64,000 nt of DNA, from assembly GCA_015680685.1 (NCBI GenBank), contig MNCI01015984.1, positions 1,044,652-1,108,651 on the forward strand, in the 5' to 3' direction. The translations under genes were made by a program, and so were the position numbers. The DNA is from Gnetum montanum. Taxonomy: Eukaryota > Streptophyta > Gnetopsida > Gnetales > Gnetaceae. Each line of letters begins with the position of its first letter. The first letter of the stretch is position 1. Below are positions 46,190-56,155 of the stretch, piece by piece. The notes below the pieces were generated by a model, which worked only from the letters and a program-made list of their open reading frames with translations, made no database searches and was not told the origin of the DNA.

Positions 46190-46600
46190 CCATATTAGTC
46201 CAGACTATTTCATGTCATGACCAATGCATCTAATTATGCCCTAAAGGCAATGCTTACGCAAATGGATGATAAAAAACGTCCATATTACATTCACTACACA
46301 AGCTGGAGCATTATAGGTGTACAACTAAACTACACCACCACATAAAAGGAGTTGATGGCAGTTGTGTTCGCCTTAGAGAAGTTCAGGCACTATTTTCTTG
46401 GCTATAAAGTCTTTGTGCACATATATCATAGCACCATCTAATTTGTGATGAATAAACCAACAATGAGCCCCCATGTCATACGATGGATCATGATTTTACA
46501 GAAGTTCGATCTCATGATGGTAGATCGAGAAGGTGTGGAGAATGTGGTCGTAGATCACTTATCACAACTAAGATGGGACAACAAGGAGAAAGAGTCCTTT
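46190..46600 (+). pseudogene. RNase H of element H (broken)
   Basis: The frame reads MTNASNYALKAMLTQMDDKK, with the first catalytic Asp changed to Asn, then NYTTT.KELMAVVFALEKFRHYFLGYKVFVH and RWIMILQKFDLMMVD. The His/Asp of the HTDHSAI box is also altered. Confidence 0.7.
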
Positions 46601-46779
46601 ACCTAATCAATTTCCTGATGAATCTCTACTTGCAGGTGTTATTAATGCATAAATGCCCAATGAACCAAAATGGGATGACATCATCCTCACTTATCTGCTT
46701 AAGCAAGAACTACTACAAGGGTTGGACACTAGGAAGAAACAACAGTTTCTTCACTAAGTTAAGTATTTCATAGAAATTA

Positions 46780-48019
46780 AGGGAAACCTTTATAAAATTT
46801 GTCCTGATGGCTTGGTTCATTGGTGTGTCCCTAATACAGATCAACCGCATGTTCTCCAAGATGCTTATGAAGGTCCTTGTGAGGACCATTATGCTAAGAG
46901 ACGCATGGTCATAAAAATCCTCATGGTAGGGTATTATTGGCCAACAATCTTCAAGGATGCACACCAATTTGTCTGTGCTTGTGATCATTGCCAGAGAAAT
47001 GGTGGAATGACAACTTGAATGGAGGGGCCATAGTAATGGATACAACCTCTTGAGCCATTCGATATTTGGGGCAATAACTTTATGGGTCCCATTGCACCTT
47101 TATCAAATGTAAAGGCATATATAATAGTTGCAGTTGACTATTGTACCAAGTGGGCAGAAGCAACAGCCGTTACTAACTGTACATCCACCACTACTACTCG
47201 GTTTGTACAACAAAACATCGTAAACAGGTTTGGTGTACCTCATGCATTAATTTTTGATAATGGAACTCATTTTACAGATGCCACTTTCTAGAAACTAATG
47301 CAACACTTGGGGGTTGAGCATAAACTCACAACTCCATATCACCCCCAAGCCAATGGTCAAGCTGAGGTCACCAATTAAGAGATTACAAAAATTTTAACAT
47401 GTACCATTAGTAAATACTGAAGGGACTAGAGCACTAAACTAAATGATGTCCTTTGGGCCTATCTCTCCACATGGAAACTCCCCATAGATTATTCTCCCTA
47501 TGAGCTCGTGCACAAAAAACTACCAACATTGCCCATCCAATCCAAACTCCGTACACTCTCTACAGCCTATGATCTTAACCTAAATCTAAGTTTAGCATAA
47601 AAAGAATATTTAATGAGTCTCAACTTGCTAAACAAAAATTGGTTAATGGCCTTGTCATCCAATGAAATTCATAAGGCATTCAACAAGAAATGTCATGGCC
47701 TCAAAATAAGAAAAGTCAAGTTTCAACTAGGAGACAAGGTTCTCTATTGGAATCCTACACATGTACCCAATGAACCAAATTTTAAACATTATGGAAAGGA
47801 CCTTACATTAGTGATGAAACTTTTCCATCTAGGGCCATGATCATCTACAAACCTGATAACCTAGACAAGAAAAAGCTAGTCAATATTCAACAAATAAAAC
47901 CTTTCCATGAGCCCAAGCCAACCAATGCAACAAACACCTCGTCAAATGGAAAATCATGCTCAATCTTTCAGATCTCTCCCTTCCAACTTAGTCGTGAGGA
48001 AGATGGCCACCCATACTAA
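46780..48019 (+). pseudogene. integrase of element H (broken)
   Basis: Zinc-binding domain: HVLQDAYEGPCEDHYAKR (46848-46902), GYYWPTIFKDAHQFVCACDHC (46930-46992) with the Cys pair intact. Core: VAVDYCTKWAEATAV (47128-47172; first Asp), ALIFDNGTHFTDATF (47247-47291; second Asp), and NGQAEVTN (47352-47376; Glu). C-terminal part includes FQLGDKVLYWNPTHVP and a KKLVNIQQIKPFHEP tail, as in Gypsy integrases without a chromodomain. Stops lie between blocks. Confidence 0.8.
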
Positions 48020-49672
48020 CACCTTAGGCAACTCCTCAGTTTTTGAATTTTTTGTTTTACACATTTTTGGTTTTACAACTTTTTGTTTTCATTTTCTTTG
48101 TTTTATATTTTTTGTTTTACATATTTGTATTTTTAAGGTTATTGGTCTTCTCTTAGTTTTTTTTTTTACACCATCATTAATATATTCAATATTTATTGTC
48201 TACTCTTTTACTTTCTTTTATGGTTATGTTTGCTTGTGTTTGATGTGGTTTTCTACTTTTTCTGCTAATAAGGTAGTAGGTACAATGGTAATGCACTACT
48301 CGATGATGGTATGTTTCATTTGTAATTTGATTGTTGATGTCTGGTTTCTGACTTTGAATGTCATTATTGATGACTAGGACATGGTTTCTTTTCATATAAC
48401 AAGCAGTGAGTCCACATCATCCACCCATCCACATACTCTATGGTTTTCCTTGTTTTGGAAGCATGTAGTCTCTTCTTCATTAATGCAACTTTAATAAATT
48501 GGTGACTTGTGTAGTTTCTAGAATTGGGAAGGAATCAAAGGTTTATACAGGGTGTGGCTTCAAAGGAACGTATTATTCTTTGTACTTTTTTGTTTCCTTG
48601 TGTGTAGGAGTGTTCTCGTAAGCTTCTCGCCATTCCATGTTGTTTCACAATAGGAAGTCAAATAAGTCCTTGCATGGTGTGGTCCTTATCACAAAAAAAA
48701 AGATGAGGATTCAAAGCACACCCTTTGGACAAAATAAATGCGAAAAACTCATGGGTCTTTGCATGGTGTGGTTCCCATTCAAAAAAAACATGAAAATTCA
48801 AAGCACACCCCTTAGACCAAATAAAAGGGCTACAAGCACTAGTTATGAGACTTGTCTTGTCTCCTCTAACTAATGCCCTTCCTCACTTCCTACCTTCACT
48901 CCAATTTGGAATAGTGGTTATTTTTTGGGAGCATTCTTGTGTCTCAAGGGATGGACTTACGTTAGAATGTCGATGAAAAGTCACTAAAAGTGGTTGGTTT
49001 TGATCTGGACTAAGGATGGATCCTACCAAGTCAATTAATCATAGCCACTACAAGGGACTACATGTGACCATAATTAGGAACTCTATTCCACTCTCTCTAT
49101 CATCCCTCTATGCTTTTCATGCCTCACCTCACTATCGGTTTCATGTTTTGATTCAATATTCTAGTTTGATGTGTCGGGTTTCTCGGTCAGTTACTTTTGG
49201 ATCTTTGTACTTAACTTTCCATAACCATTAATCATCCATGGAGCCCATGGACTCCTTGGTTTGAAGTTATGCAAGGGCATAAAAGGCCTATGCCTGCTTT
49301 GGGGAGGACCCACTTGCATATCTTTTGGGTTGGTTAAGTTAAGTTCTTTACCCTTAGACATTGTTACAATCAAATTTCTTTTATTTACCCCATCCATGTC
49401 ATCTAGTTGTACACACCCTCAGAACTATTTGTAATGAACTCCTTTTTATTATTGTGAATACCCTCTTTCAAGTATTCCTTGTGTCAAGATTTTTCTAAAT
49501 TTTATGGATCACTTCTCTTATTTAACTCATTTGTTAGTCTTTCCACTAACAATATCAAGCAATCAATCTATCACAATCATAACTTGACTAGATAAAATCA
49601 CCAACGAGACAAGGTATTCAGCCATTATCTATTGCACTATATAGACTAATCCTTGCTTTTATTGTGATTGCA
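48020..49672 (+). other. noncoding 3' region of element H
   Basis: T-rich start, then GGTGTGGCTTCAAAGGAACG (48551), CTTGCATGGTGTGG twice (48669 and 48757), GCCTGCTTTGGGGAGGACCC (49291) and, at the end, TTTTATTGTGATTGCAG, a splice-acceptor-like sequence as in B and C. The block with the repeated GCATGGTGTGG is locally duplicated. Confidence 0.55.
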
Positions 49673-49998
49673 GTGGGAAGCGTGGACTGGAAGCAGGACT
49701 GTCGTCACCAAGGAGGATGCAACCATATCACTCGCGGGAGATTGTTCATGACCACTGGATCTCTTCTACCTCTCCCTCATTCTTCTATTGCCAAGAGGGG
49801 TTGGATGTCCTTTGGATCCATTGGTGTTCTTTCTTATTATCATGCACATCCAATTTTGTACACAATTGTAATATTGTATGATCAAGCACTTTTGTATTTG
49901 TCTATTTTCTCTATGACACTCTGCATGTCAGTCAAATAAGTCCACACCCCCTAATGTATTTTGTAAAGAACTTGTTCCTCTTTTTCTATACTTGAGGA
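49673..49998 (+). pseudogene. third ORF relic of element H
   Basis: Directly after the acceptor the frame reads GTG GGA AGC GTG GAC TGG AAG, parallel to MRSMD.K at 50914 in element G. It shows no resemblance to the long coiled-coil protein of C and is short. It may be a truncated or unrelated version. Confidence 0.35.
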
Positions 49999-50683
49999 TG
50001 TACACGATATCACAGCCCAAGATGCGATATCATACATTTCATATCGCAAGGTTACTCTTAGATCTATAAATACAATGCCTAGGTGCACAATTGGAAGTAA
50101 GTTTTTGGTAGTCAAGTAGTGAAACTCTTGCAGTTTGTCCATTAAGAGTTAGAATATTTTCCAAGTGCCCACAACAGGAGATCTAAGTGTGAATGGATCT
50201 TTATTCAAGCATTGATGTACCTGAACACACCATTGTGTTGGCAATAAAGATGAACTCTTTGATCCATTCCTTGCAACACTTGAGACTTTCTTTCTTATAC
50301 ATTTATATTTCATGCAATTTACATAAATATTATTTATGCAGTAATTAATTTTGATTAATCAAGCAACTCATTAAGATACACAAGCATGACCTCTTCGAAC
50401 ATACGTATGACACTTGGTAGCTTAGAAAAAATTAGCATTTGACAGCCTAGCAGTGTTTACACAAAGTTCGGGATGTCTCCAGGAAGTGGGAATAGTTACT
50501 TGTGGTAGGCTAGATTAGACCATAGTTTACTTAGCATTTAATCGCTCTTACTTTTATTCTTATTCTAGGCTATTAATTTCATAAAAACACAAAATAATAA
50601 AAATCTTATGCCTCAATCACACTTAACCATACAAATGCCTATGATTCATTTGGTTGGGTGTCGGGGTACCTTGCTACTCATCA
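49999..50683 (+). repeat. 3' LTR of element H (start and middle deleted)
   Basis: The LTR start and polypurine tract are lost: ACTTGAGGATG runs straight into TACACGATATCAC. TATAAATACAATGCC is at 50065-50079. Relative to 40353-40757 it lacks about 115 bp near 50632. It ends GCTACTCATCA. Confidence 0.8.
50004..50056 (+). promoter_or_regulatory. U3 palindromic array, GATATC type (H 3' LTR)
   Basis: CACGATATCACAGCCC, GATGCGATATCATAC and TTCATATCGCAAGG lead to the TATA box. The backbone resembles that of G, yet G's array uses GATGTC/GACATC. Confidence 0.6.
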
Positions 50684-51264
50684 ATTATTAAGAACTCTTA
50701 TACCCTCTTCAAATATCTTCTTGTATTGAGCTTTTTCCAAATGTAATGGACCACTTATCTAATTTACCCTATTTGTCAGCCTTCCTGCTAACACTACTAA
50801 AGGAATCAATCTACCACAATCACAACATAGTCGATTGTAACCACCAATGAGACAAGGCATTTAACAACTATGTGTTACACATTGCATACTAATTCATGAT
50901 TCTATCGTGATTGCAATGAGAAGCATGGACTAGAAGTGGGACTATCTTCACTAAGGATGGTGCAGCAGGACCACACAATGAGGACCATTTGTGATCATAG
51001 GATCTCTTTTCTCTCTCATTCTTTTGCTACCAAGAGGTGTTGGATGTCAATGTTCTCCAAGGTATTCACCTCTCTTATCATGAACATCCCATTTTGTAAA
51101 AATTGTAATTCTGTACACCTGGGCACTTAGAGTCTATCTGTTTCATCTAAGTCAATTTGTAATGTCAATCAATAATCCCATACCTACCCAATATGTTATG
51201 TTGTAATGAACTTGTTCCTCCTTTTCTTCACTCGAGGATGAGTTTTCATTCAATCATGGGGGTC
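50684..51264 (+). other. 3' end of element G internal region
   Basis: Parallels 49430-49980: AATATCTTCTTGTATTGAGC, CTAACACTACTAAAGG, ATCGTGATTGCAATGAGAAGC (third-ORF start relic), then CACTCGAGGATGAGTT and the polypurine tract CAATCATGGGGGTC (51251-51264). Confidence 0.6.
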
Positions 51265-52152
51265 TAATGAATCACATTATTTTGTCTGCTACGATGTCGC
51301 CTACGCAACATCAGGGTTGCAATGTAATGTACACGACATCAGGGTCTTGATGCGATGTCATGTACATGACATCAAGGTCTTGATGCAACGTCACATATGC
51401 AACATCAAAGTGTATACTCCATGCCTATAAATACTATGCCTGGGCTCCAATTTTCAAAGTCAATTTTTGGTCATTCTTAGTCAGAGTAGCGAAGGTCTTA
51501 TCGTGTCTTTTCCTCAAAGTTAGAATATTTTTTGAGTGCCCGTAGAAGGAGTCCAAGTGTGTACAATTCTTCGTTCAAGCACAGTAGTGTGATGAGAATA
51601 AAATGAACTCTTTTGACAATTCTTGCAACACTGAGAATAGATTAGTATTTTCTTTAATGCATTTTACTTTCTTGCTCTTTACTTTAATGCATTTGAATTA
51701 AGGAATTTATTTTTAGTTGTTAATGAACACGAGCACGACCACTTCTAGCATTCATATAGTACTTGGTAACCCAACAACGTTTAACATTTGGTAGCCCAGC
51801 AGCACTATATGTGTTCAGGATGTGTTCAGGAAAGTAGGATGGTTACTTATGTTAGGCTAGATAGGCAATAACAAATTAGATTTTAAATTACTCTACTCTT
51901 CATTCTTGTTGTAGGCAATCAAATCTATAAAACATAAAACAATAGAAAAATCATATACCTCAATTACACTTAAACCATACCTTTGAACCTCACAAGTGTA
52001 ATCGAGAAGACAACAAACGTTCTTAATGCCCATTTCACTTCCTAGAAGAGCTAGTGCATTAGATAACAATAGGTCCACAAAATTCGACCGAATCACATGT
52101 AACGCCTTAGTGATTCATATGGTTAGGCATAGGGGTACCTCGCCACTCATCA
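51265..52152 (+). repeat. 3' LTR of element G
   Basis: Begins TAATGAATCACATTATTTTG (TG decayed to TA) and ends CGCCACTCATCA; TATAAATACTATGCC at 51426-51440; pairs with 39489-40331. Confidence 0.85.
51284..51412 (+). promoter_or_regulatory. U3 palindromic array, GATGTC/GACATC type (G 3' LTR)
   Basis: Four or more units of the form (A/G)CGACATCAGGGTCTTGATG, alternating GATGTC and GACATC around GTACA or CTACG centres, e.g. GATGTCATGTACATGACATC. Unit length is about 34 bp. Confidence 0.7.
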
Positions 52153-52157
52153 ATATG

Positions 52158-52342
52158 CCTCACTTTGGACTAAACCATACATGACAAAGCTACCACTAGT
52201 CCAAGTGGGAAGATAACGAACTATAAGCAAGGCATAATGATCTAGATGCCACAACTAGTCCCATCCATAGAATTCAATTGGATCGTGCATGAACACTTGT
52301 GATTTGTATGGTTGGATGTAGGGGGTACCTTGTCACTCATCA
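52158..52342 (+). repeat. 3' LTR of element F, second part
   Basis: Continues the LTR broken at 39488: CCTCACTTTGGACTAAACC to TGTCACTCATCA, matching 33420-33593, then the duplication ATTTC. Confidence 0.85.
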
Positions 52343-52347
52343 ATTTC

Positions 52348-53400
52348 CAATGGACTCAGAGTAGCCATAAATTCAACATAGAGTTTAGCTATTACTACTT
52401 CCTTTTGTGAATGTTATATTTTATCATGATTTCAATAGTGAAATAACTTTCCTTATCATTATTATATATATATATATATAATTGAGACCTGTTTTTATCT
52501 ATCGGACACAATAATTTCAAATTTCCTTTTCTAGATTTTCTTAAAATTAATAGCTCTATGTTGTCCACTAGAATCAAACCTACGACCTACGATGTCTATG
52601 CCAAGACTCTTGCCACTAAGCTAGCTGAATGTTCATGCCACCAAGTTTCAATATTTATGTATGTATAAATACACATAGATTTACTGCACTTTTTGAAAAA
52701 ACTCATATACAAGTTACTTTTCTCAAATATAGGTCATTTCGAGGCTTGAGGGTGGTAAGGTACTCCCCAAACAACTAAAACTTACTTAATGTCTTTATTA
52801 GCTATTCTTTACTTAATTTTACACTTTTACACACCCATTGTAAAATGGAAAAGTCATATAGGCTTCCAGCTTGAACACCCCAAAAGTCCAACCCACCTTT
52901 CAAAAGTGGAGATAAGCAAAATTAACCATGTGTTTCTTTAGTCCTTTGGTCTAACATTAATATTTAGAGAAATGATGTAATTGTTATATTTATTATCTAG
53001 GATCTTGCCATTGAAATTGGACAAAACCAATTAAAATTGTATAATATTAAAGAAAATAAAAAAACTAATTCAACTACAATTTATGAAAATTAAATTATGT
53101 CCATGTAAATTAAGCTTAAGAAACCAAAATCATGCAACTATTCAAAATCAACTTTGGTTATTGACATTGAGATAGTGGTAAAAGGTCCATTCAAAAATGA
53201 TGAATATTAATGGTAGTGCTTCCAATGACCATTGTTTAGAATGATTTGAGTTTAAGCCATCACAACGACTTAAGAAAAAGTTAAAAGACTTTGGCCTAAA
53301 GAGATGAGCATCCAACCTCCTAAATTATGGCAAAAATAAAATTCAATTTCAGCTATCATGTTTAACTAAAGTTTTCATCAACTATTTCTGCTCGTATCAC
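52348..53400 (+). other. intergenic, upstream of the ASG1-like gene
   Basis: AT-rich. Contains a (TA)n run at 52463-52481, a minus-strand SINE head at 52561-52632 and another possible SINE at 53160-53310 (AGATAGTGGTAAAAGG with GAGTTTAAGCCATCACAACG). No gene supported. Confidence 0.45.
52561..52632 (-). repeat. tRNA-derived SINE head
   Basis: On minus: TAGCTTAGTGGCAAGAG (box A) and GTAGGTTTGATTC (box B), about 35 bp apart. No acceptor stem pairing is evident, so it is not a tRNA gene. Confidence 0.55.
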
Positions 53401-53814
53401 AAAACAATTCAACGTTCCCTAGCCTGGCAATGGATCCGTTCGTCTCCCTCAAATATAGCTGAACCCGAGAATCGGCTGCTCAGTCTTACCGCTTTCTTTT
53501 AACGCCAGAGATTCATGGAAAACTGCGGCACAAAACACATGAAAACAATGCTGTTTAAAACCCAGAAAGAGTAAATCTAGAAGCACATCGCATATTTAGA
53601 AGTTAAATCAAGGAAGCAAAAATCACGTTCACTGGAAAAGGATTGCATCCCCAATTATAAGTGCTTGCGCCGAGATTAACTCTTCCATGTGCAGCTTTAC
53701 TTGACCGGTTCTGGGCTGCTCAGGGAGATTGGAAGTTGTGATAATAAAGGCAACTGGGATTATATACCTTTTGCAGAATATTGATCAGAATGTAAATCAT
53801 CATTAGCAGCTGCA

Positions 53815-53880
53815 ATGGACAACAACGGAGGACAGTACCAACCCAGCCCAAAACGATTGAAGCTTGGGAATCCTGTGGAG
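53815..53880 (+). other. possible 5' exon of the ASG1-like gene
   Basis: Just ahead of donor GAG|GTAACA is a 22-codon frame, MDNNGGQYQPSPKRLKLGNP, then VE. Joined to a weak acceptor at 54257 (GTTTAG|GCAACTATGG) it is in frame with the main ATG. The stronger acceptor TTTTTGCAG at 54235 would instead make it non-coding. Both are inferences. Confidence 0.35.
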
Positions 53881-54263
53881 GTAACATCTTCTTTTTGGAT
53901 TCTGAATAATATTTGATGATCAGATTCATAGGCGCAGGTACTTAAAAAAAGAGGTTAGGCCTTTAAAAAAAGAGGTTAGGCCTTTGCTTATCTATTGGAG
54001 CTTGGGCACCTGCTTGGCAGGATAAGCATTACGCCTCAATAAGATCAATTATTAAATTGCAAATAGATATCATTGTAGTAGCTAATCACCCAAGGCCCAG
54101 ATGATGAGGTGATGATGAGGTGCCTTTCTTGTTTACATTAGATAGTCAGATTGCCAGGCTATTCTGGTTTCTGCAATAGTTACATACCCAGAATATCTTG
54201 ATATTGGAGACTCAGATTTAGGGTTTTTGCAGTTTCCTAGGGACTTATTGCGTTTAGGCAACT

Positions 54264-56155
54264 ATGGGTTTTCAGGAAGCTGAGAATATAAGCAATCAGG
54301 TGGAGGAGCCAAGCCCTCTGGGACTGAAGCTCAGCAGAACAACTTCTCTGATGGAGCTCATTCAAGCTTCCTTCCCGGAATCAGATAATGTGGCAGACAG
54401 GTGCACTTTGAATAATCATGAACCTTCCCCATCAGCAGCAGCAGCAAGATCCATGCAGAAACCCAGCAAGATGGTGGAGAATGGTCAGCAGGAAAGAGAC
54501 AAGAGGAAGGCCACCAACTTCCCTGCAATGCTCCTGAAAATAGGCACCTGGGAAGTAAGTGGTTTCAAAATTCCTTTGTGATGATGCTTGTATATCCCGT
54601 TTTCATCTGAATTTGTTGTTACTGAGTGAGAAATGAACATGGTTATTGTTTTCCCAGAGAAGTGGCAAGTATGAGGGAGAACTTGTGGTGAAATGCTATT
54701 TTGCCAAGAGAAAGCTTGTATGGGAAGTGTTGGAAGGTGGCCTCAAGAGGAAGATTGAAGTGCAGTGGTCTGATATCAGTGCCATCAGAGCAAGCTGCCC
54801 CAGACATGGGCCTGGCACCTTGGAGATCCAAGTAAATGTCATTGTAACCATGTAATTCTTGTTTATCTATTTCTTCCTTGCACTTCTAATTTTACTGTAA
54901 TTGGTAGTTTCTCAACTTAGCCATCATCATCATTTGGAGTGATGTGTGCTTGTTTCTCAAATTGAAAAACATGGGTTCGAGCCTAGGCACAACCACTTAA
55001 CCTCTTGCTGATCCACTGGCCCTTGTGACCCGTTTTGCAAAATGAGCATTGAGGTAATCCTTCGATAGTTTCCCAAGTTGTAAGAACTGGTTTGAGGTTA
55101 AGGGCAACCATCTGAAAAGAAGTTACACTCAAGTTGTAAGACCTGGTTCAAGCTTGAGGACAACCACTTGAAAAAGAATTTAAAGTTTTGCTCATTATCA
55201 TCCCTCCCAATCCTGAAGATGACCTTCTGTTATGATTGCCTGTTGAATGTCATACGCCCAAATACTACAGCTACAACCTCAACCATTTGATTTCTTACTT
55301 CAATTATGGCTTCTTTCATTTGCTGCAGTTTAATACTTTTATTTTGAGGTAAGCATGTTGTTGCTTCTTTGTGCTACAAACATTAAAGTTAATTTTTCTA
55401 GGCAATGCTGAAAGAATTTTGGTGAAATGATGCAGCTGTCGAGGCCACCACTGTTTTACAAGGAATCGAATCCACAGCCAAGAAAGCACACTCTGTGGCA
55501 GGCGAGTTCAGACTTCACAGACGATCAGGCCACCATGAGCCGGTACAAAAACCCAACAAACTTTTTCACCTCAATGCTTCCATTCTCATGCTTGTTAATT
55601 TAAGAAAAAAGATTATTTATTTTCCTGATCGCAAAACCCTACTGACCTCTCCAACCATCCCTGCATTTTTGGTTGCAATTGTACAGCAAACATGTTCTGA
55701 AATTTGCACAAGGAGTGCTGGACAAGCACTATGCCAAGCTTCTTGAGGCTGATCCCAGACTGAATGCCTTGAGCAAGAAGCCATTCATAAGTGGAGACAG
55801 GCCATTCCATCATCACAGAACAAACAGAGATCATGGTGTCTACTGGAGCTTGCCTAATTACTCATCCTCATCCAACTGTGGCAATTTCAAAACAGCTCAA
55901 GGATCATCCTATGGCCCATCAACTTCTTCTTCTGCATTTGCCTTTTCTCTGCAGACCATGGTTCCTGTTTTTGATCATTTCAATCCAGAGGAGAAGATCA
56001 AGTCCCTGTCTTGCTGCCCTTCTAACCAAACCAAATTGCAGGAACTTGCAGATGATCTACTCAACTTCAACTCCCTTCCAACGTTGCAGGACCCCACGAA
56101 GATGGTAAATGTGAATGCCAGAGTCCCATGCATTCCACAAGTGAATTTGACCTGA
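54264..56155 (+). CDS. ASG1-family protein (ALTERED SEED GERMINATION 1-like)
   Basis: Four exons: 54264-54554, 54658-54831, 55436-55542 and 55687-56155, all with GT-AG junctions (GGAA|GTAAGT...CCCAG; CCAA|GTAAAT...TGCAG; CCG|GTACAA...TACAG), giving 346 residues. Conserved core: NFPAMLLKIGTWE (85-97), SGKYEGELVVKCYFAKRKLV, KRKIEVQWSDISAIRASCP (exon 2), LSRPPLFYKESNPQPRKHTLW (156-176) and KHVLKFAQGVLDKHY (192-206). These match the plant family containing Arabidopsis ASG1 (At2g24100), described in germination and stress screens but without a known biochemical activity. The N-terminal segment GLKLSRTTSLMELIQAS is also typical. The C-terminal third is Ser-rich and less conserved. The ATG at 54264 was chosen as the first in frame; an upstream coding exon is possible. 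The reading frame is intact, unlike the retroelements beside it. Family assignment comes from memory of conserved blocks. Confidence 0.85.
54832..55435 (+). repeat. intron 2 of the ASG1-like gene with SINE-like copies
   Basis: Holds a SINE-like copy at about 54935-55055 (box B GGTTCGAGCC, tail TGAGCATTGAGG), related to 10030-10168, followed by two further partial copies (GTAAGAACTGGTTTGAGG near 55079 and GTAAGACCTGGTTCAAGC near 55136), each followed by GACAACCA or GGCAACCA. Confidence 0.5.

Larger units (their letters stand above)
40353..50683 (+). mobile_element. Gypsy LTR retrotransposon H, both LTRs damaged
   Basis: 5' LTR remnant 40353-40757, primer-binding site 40758-40777, gag, protease, RT, RNase H, integrase, noncoding 3' region, and a 3' LTR remnant (about 49999-50683). 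It lacks the start of each LTR and the polypurine tract. A solo LTR interrupts gag. H and C are the two pol-bearing copies of the main family. Confidence 0.8.
39489..52152 (+). mobile_element. Gypsy LTR retrotransposon G, enclosing element H
   Basis: Flanked by ATATG at 39484-39488 and 52153-52157, inside the 3' LTR of F. LTRs are at 39489-40331 and 51265-52152. Between G's primer-binding site (40332-40352) and its 3' end (50684-51264), the content is element H, so G's own gag and pol are missing. The left junction places H's truncated LTR directly after G's primer-binding site, so a deletion or recombination followed the insertion. Confidence 0.8.
16756..52342 (+). mobile_element. Gypsy LTR retrotransposon F, host of the nest
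   Basis: The ends are TAATGAACCATTGG (16756, first G decayed to A) and GTCACTCATCA (52342), flanked by the 5-bp duplication ATTTC at 16751-16755 and 52343-52347. Its own sequence is split into three: 16756-17075; 32955-39488 (rest of the 5' LTR, internal region, start of the 3' LTR); and 52158-52342 (end of the 3' LTR). Elements C and G occupy the gaps. The internal region (33594-38638) has gag but no pol. Without the insertions F is about 7 kb. Confidence 0.85.

Noticed and set aside
16163-51420. CRISPR array or bacterial operator clusters because of spaced palindromes
   Set aside because: The arrays have no unique spacers of constant length, lie in LTR promoters, and the surroundings are clearly a plant nuclear genome.
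52463-52481. Promoter TATA box upstream of the ASG1-like gene
   Set aside because: A simple (TA)n microsatellite about 1.8 kb from the coding start, with no supporting context.
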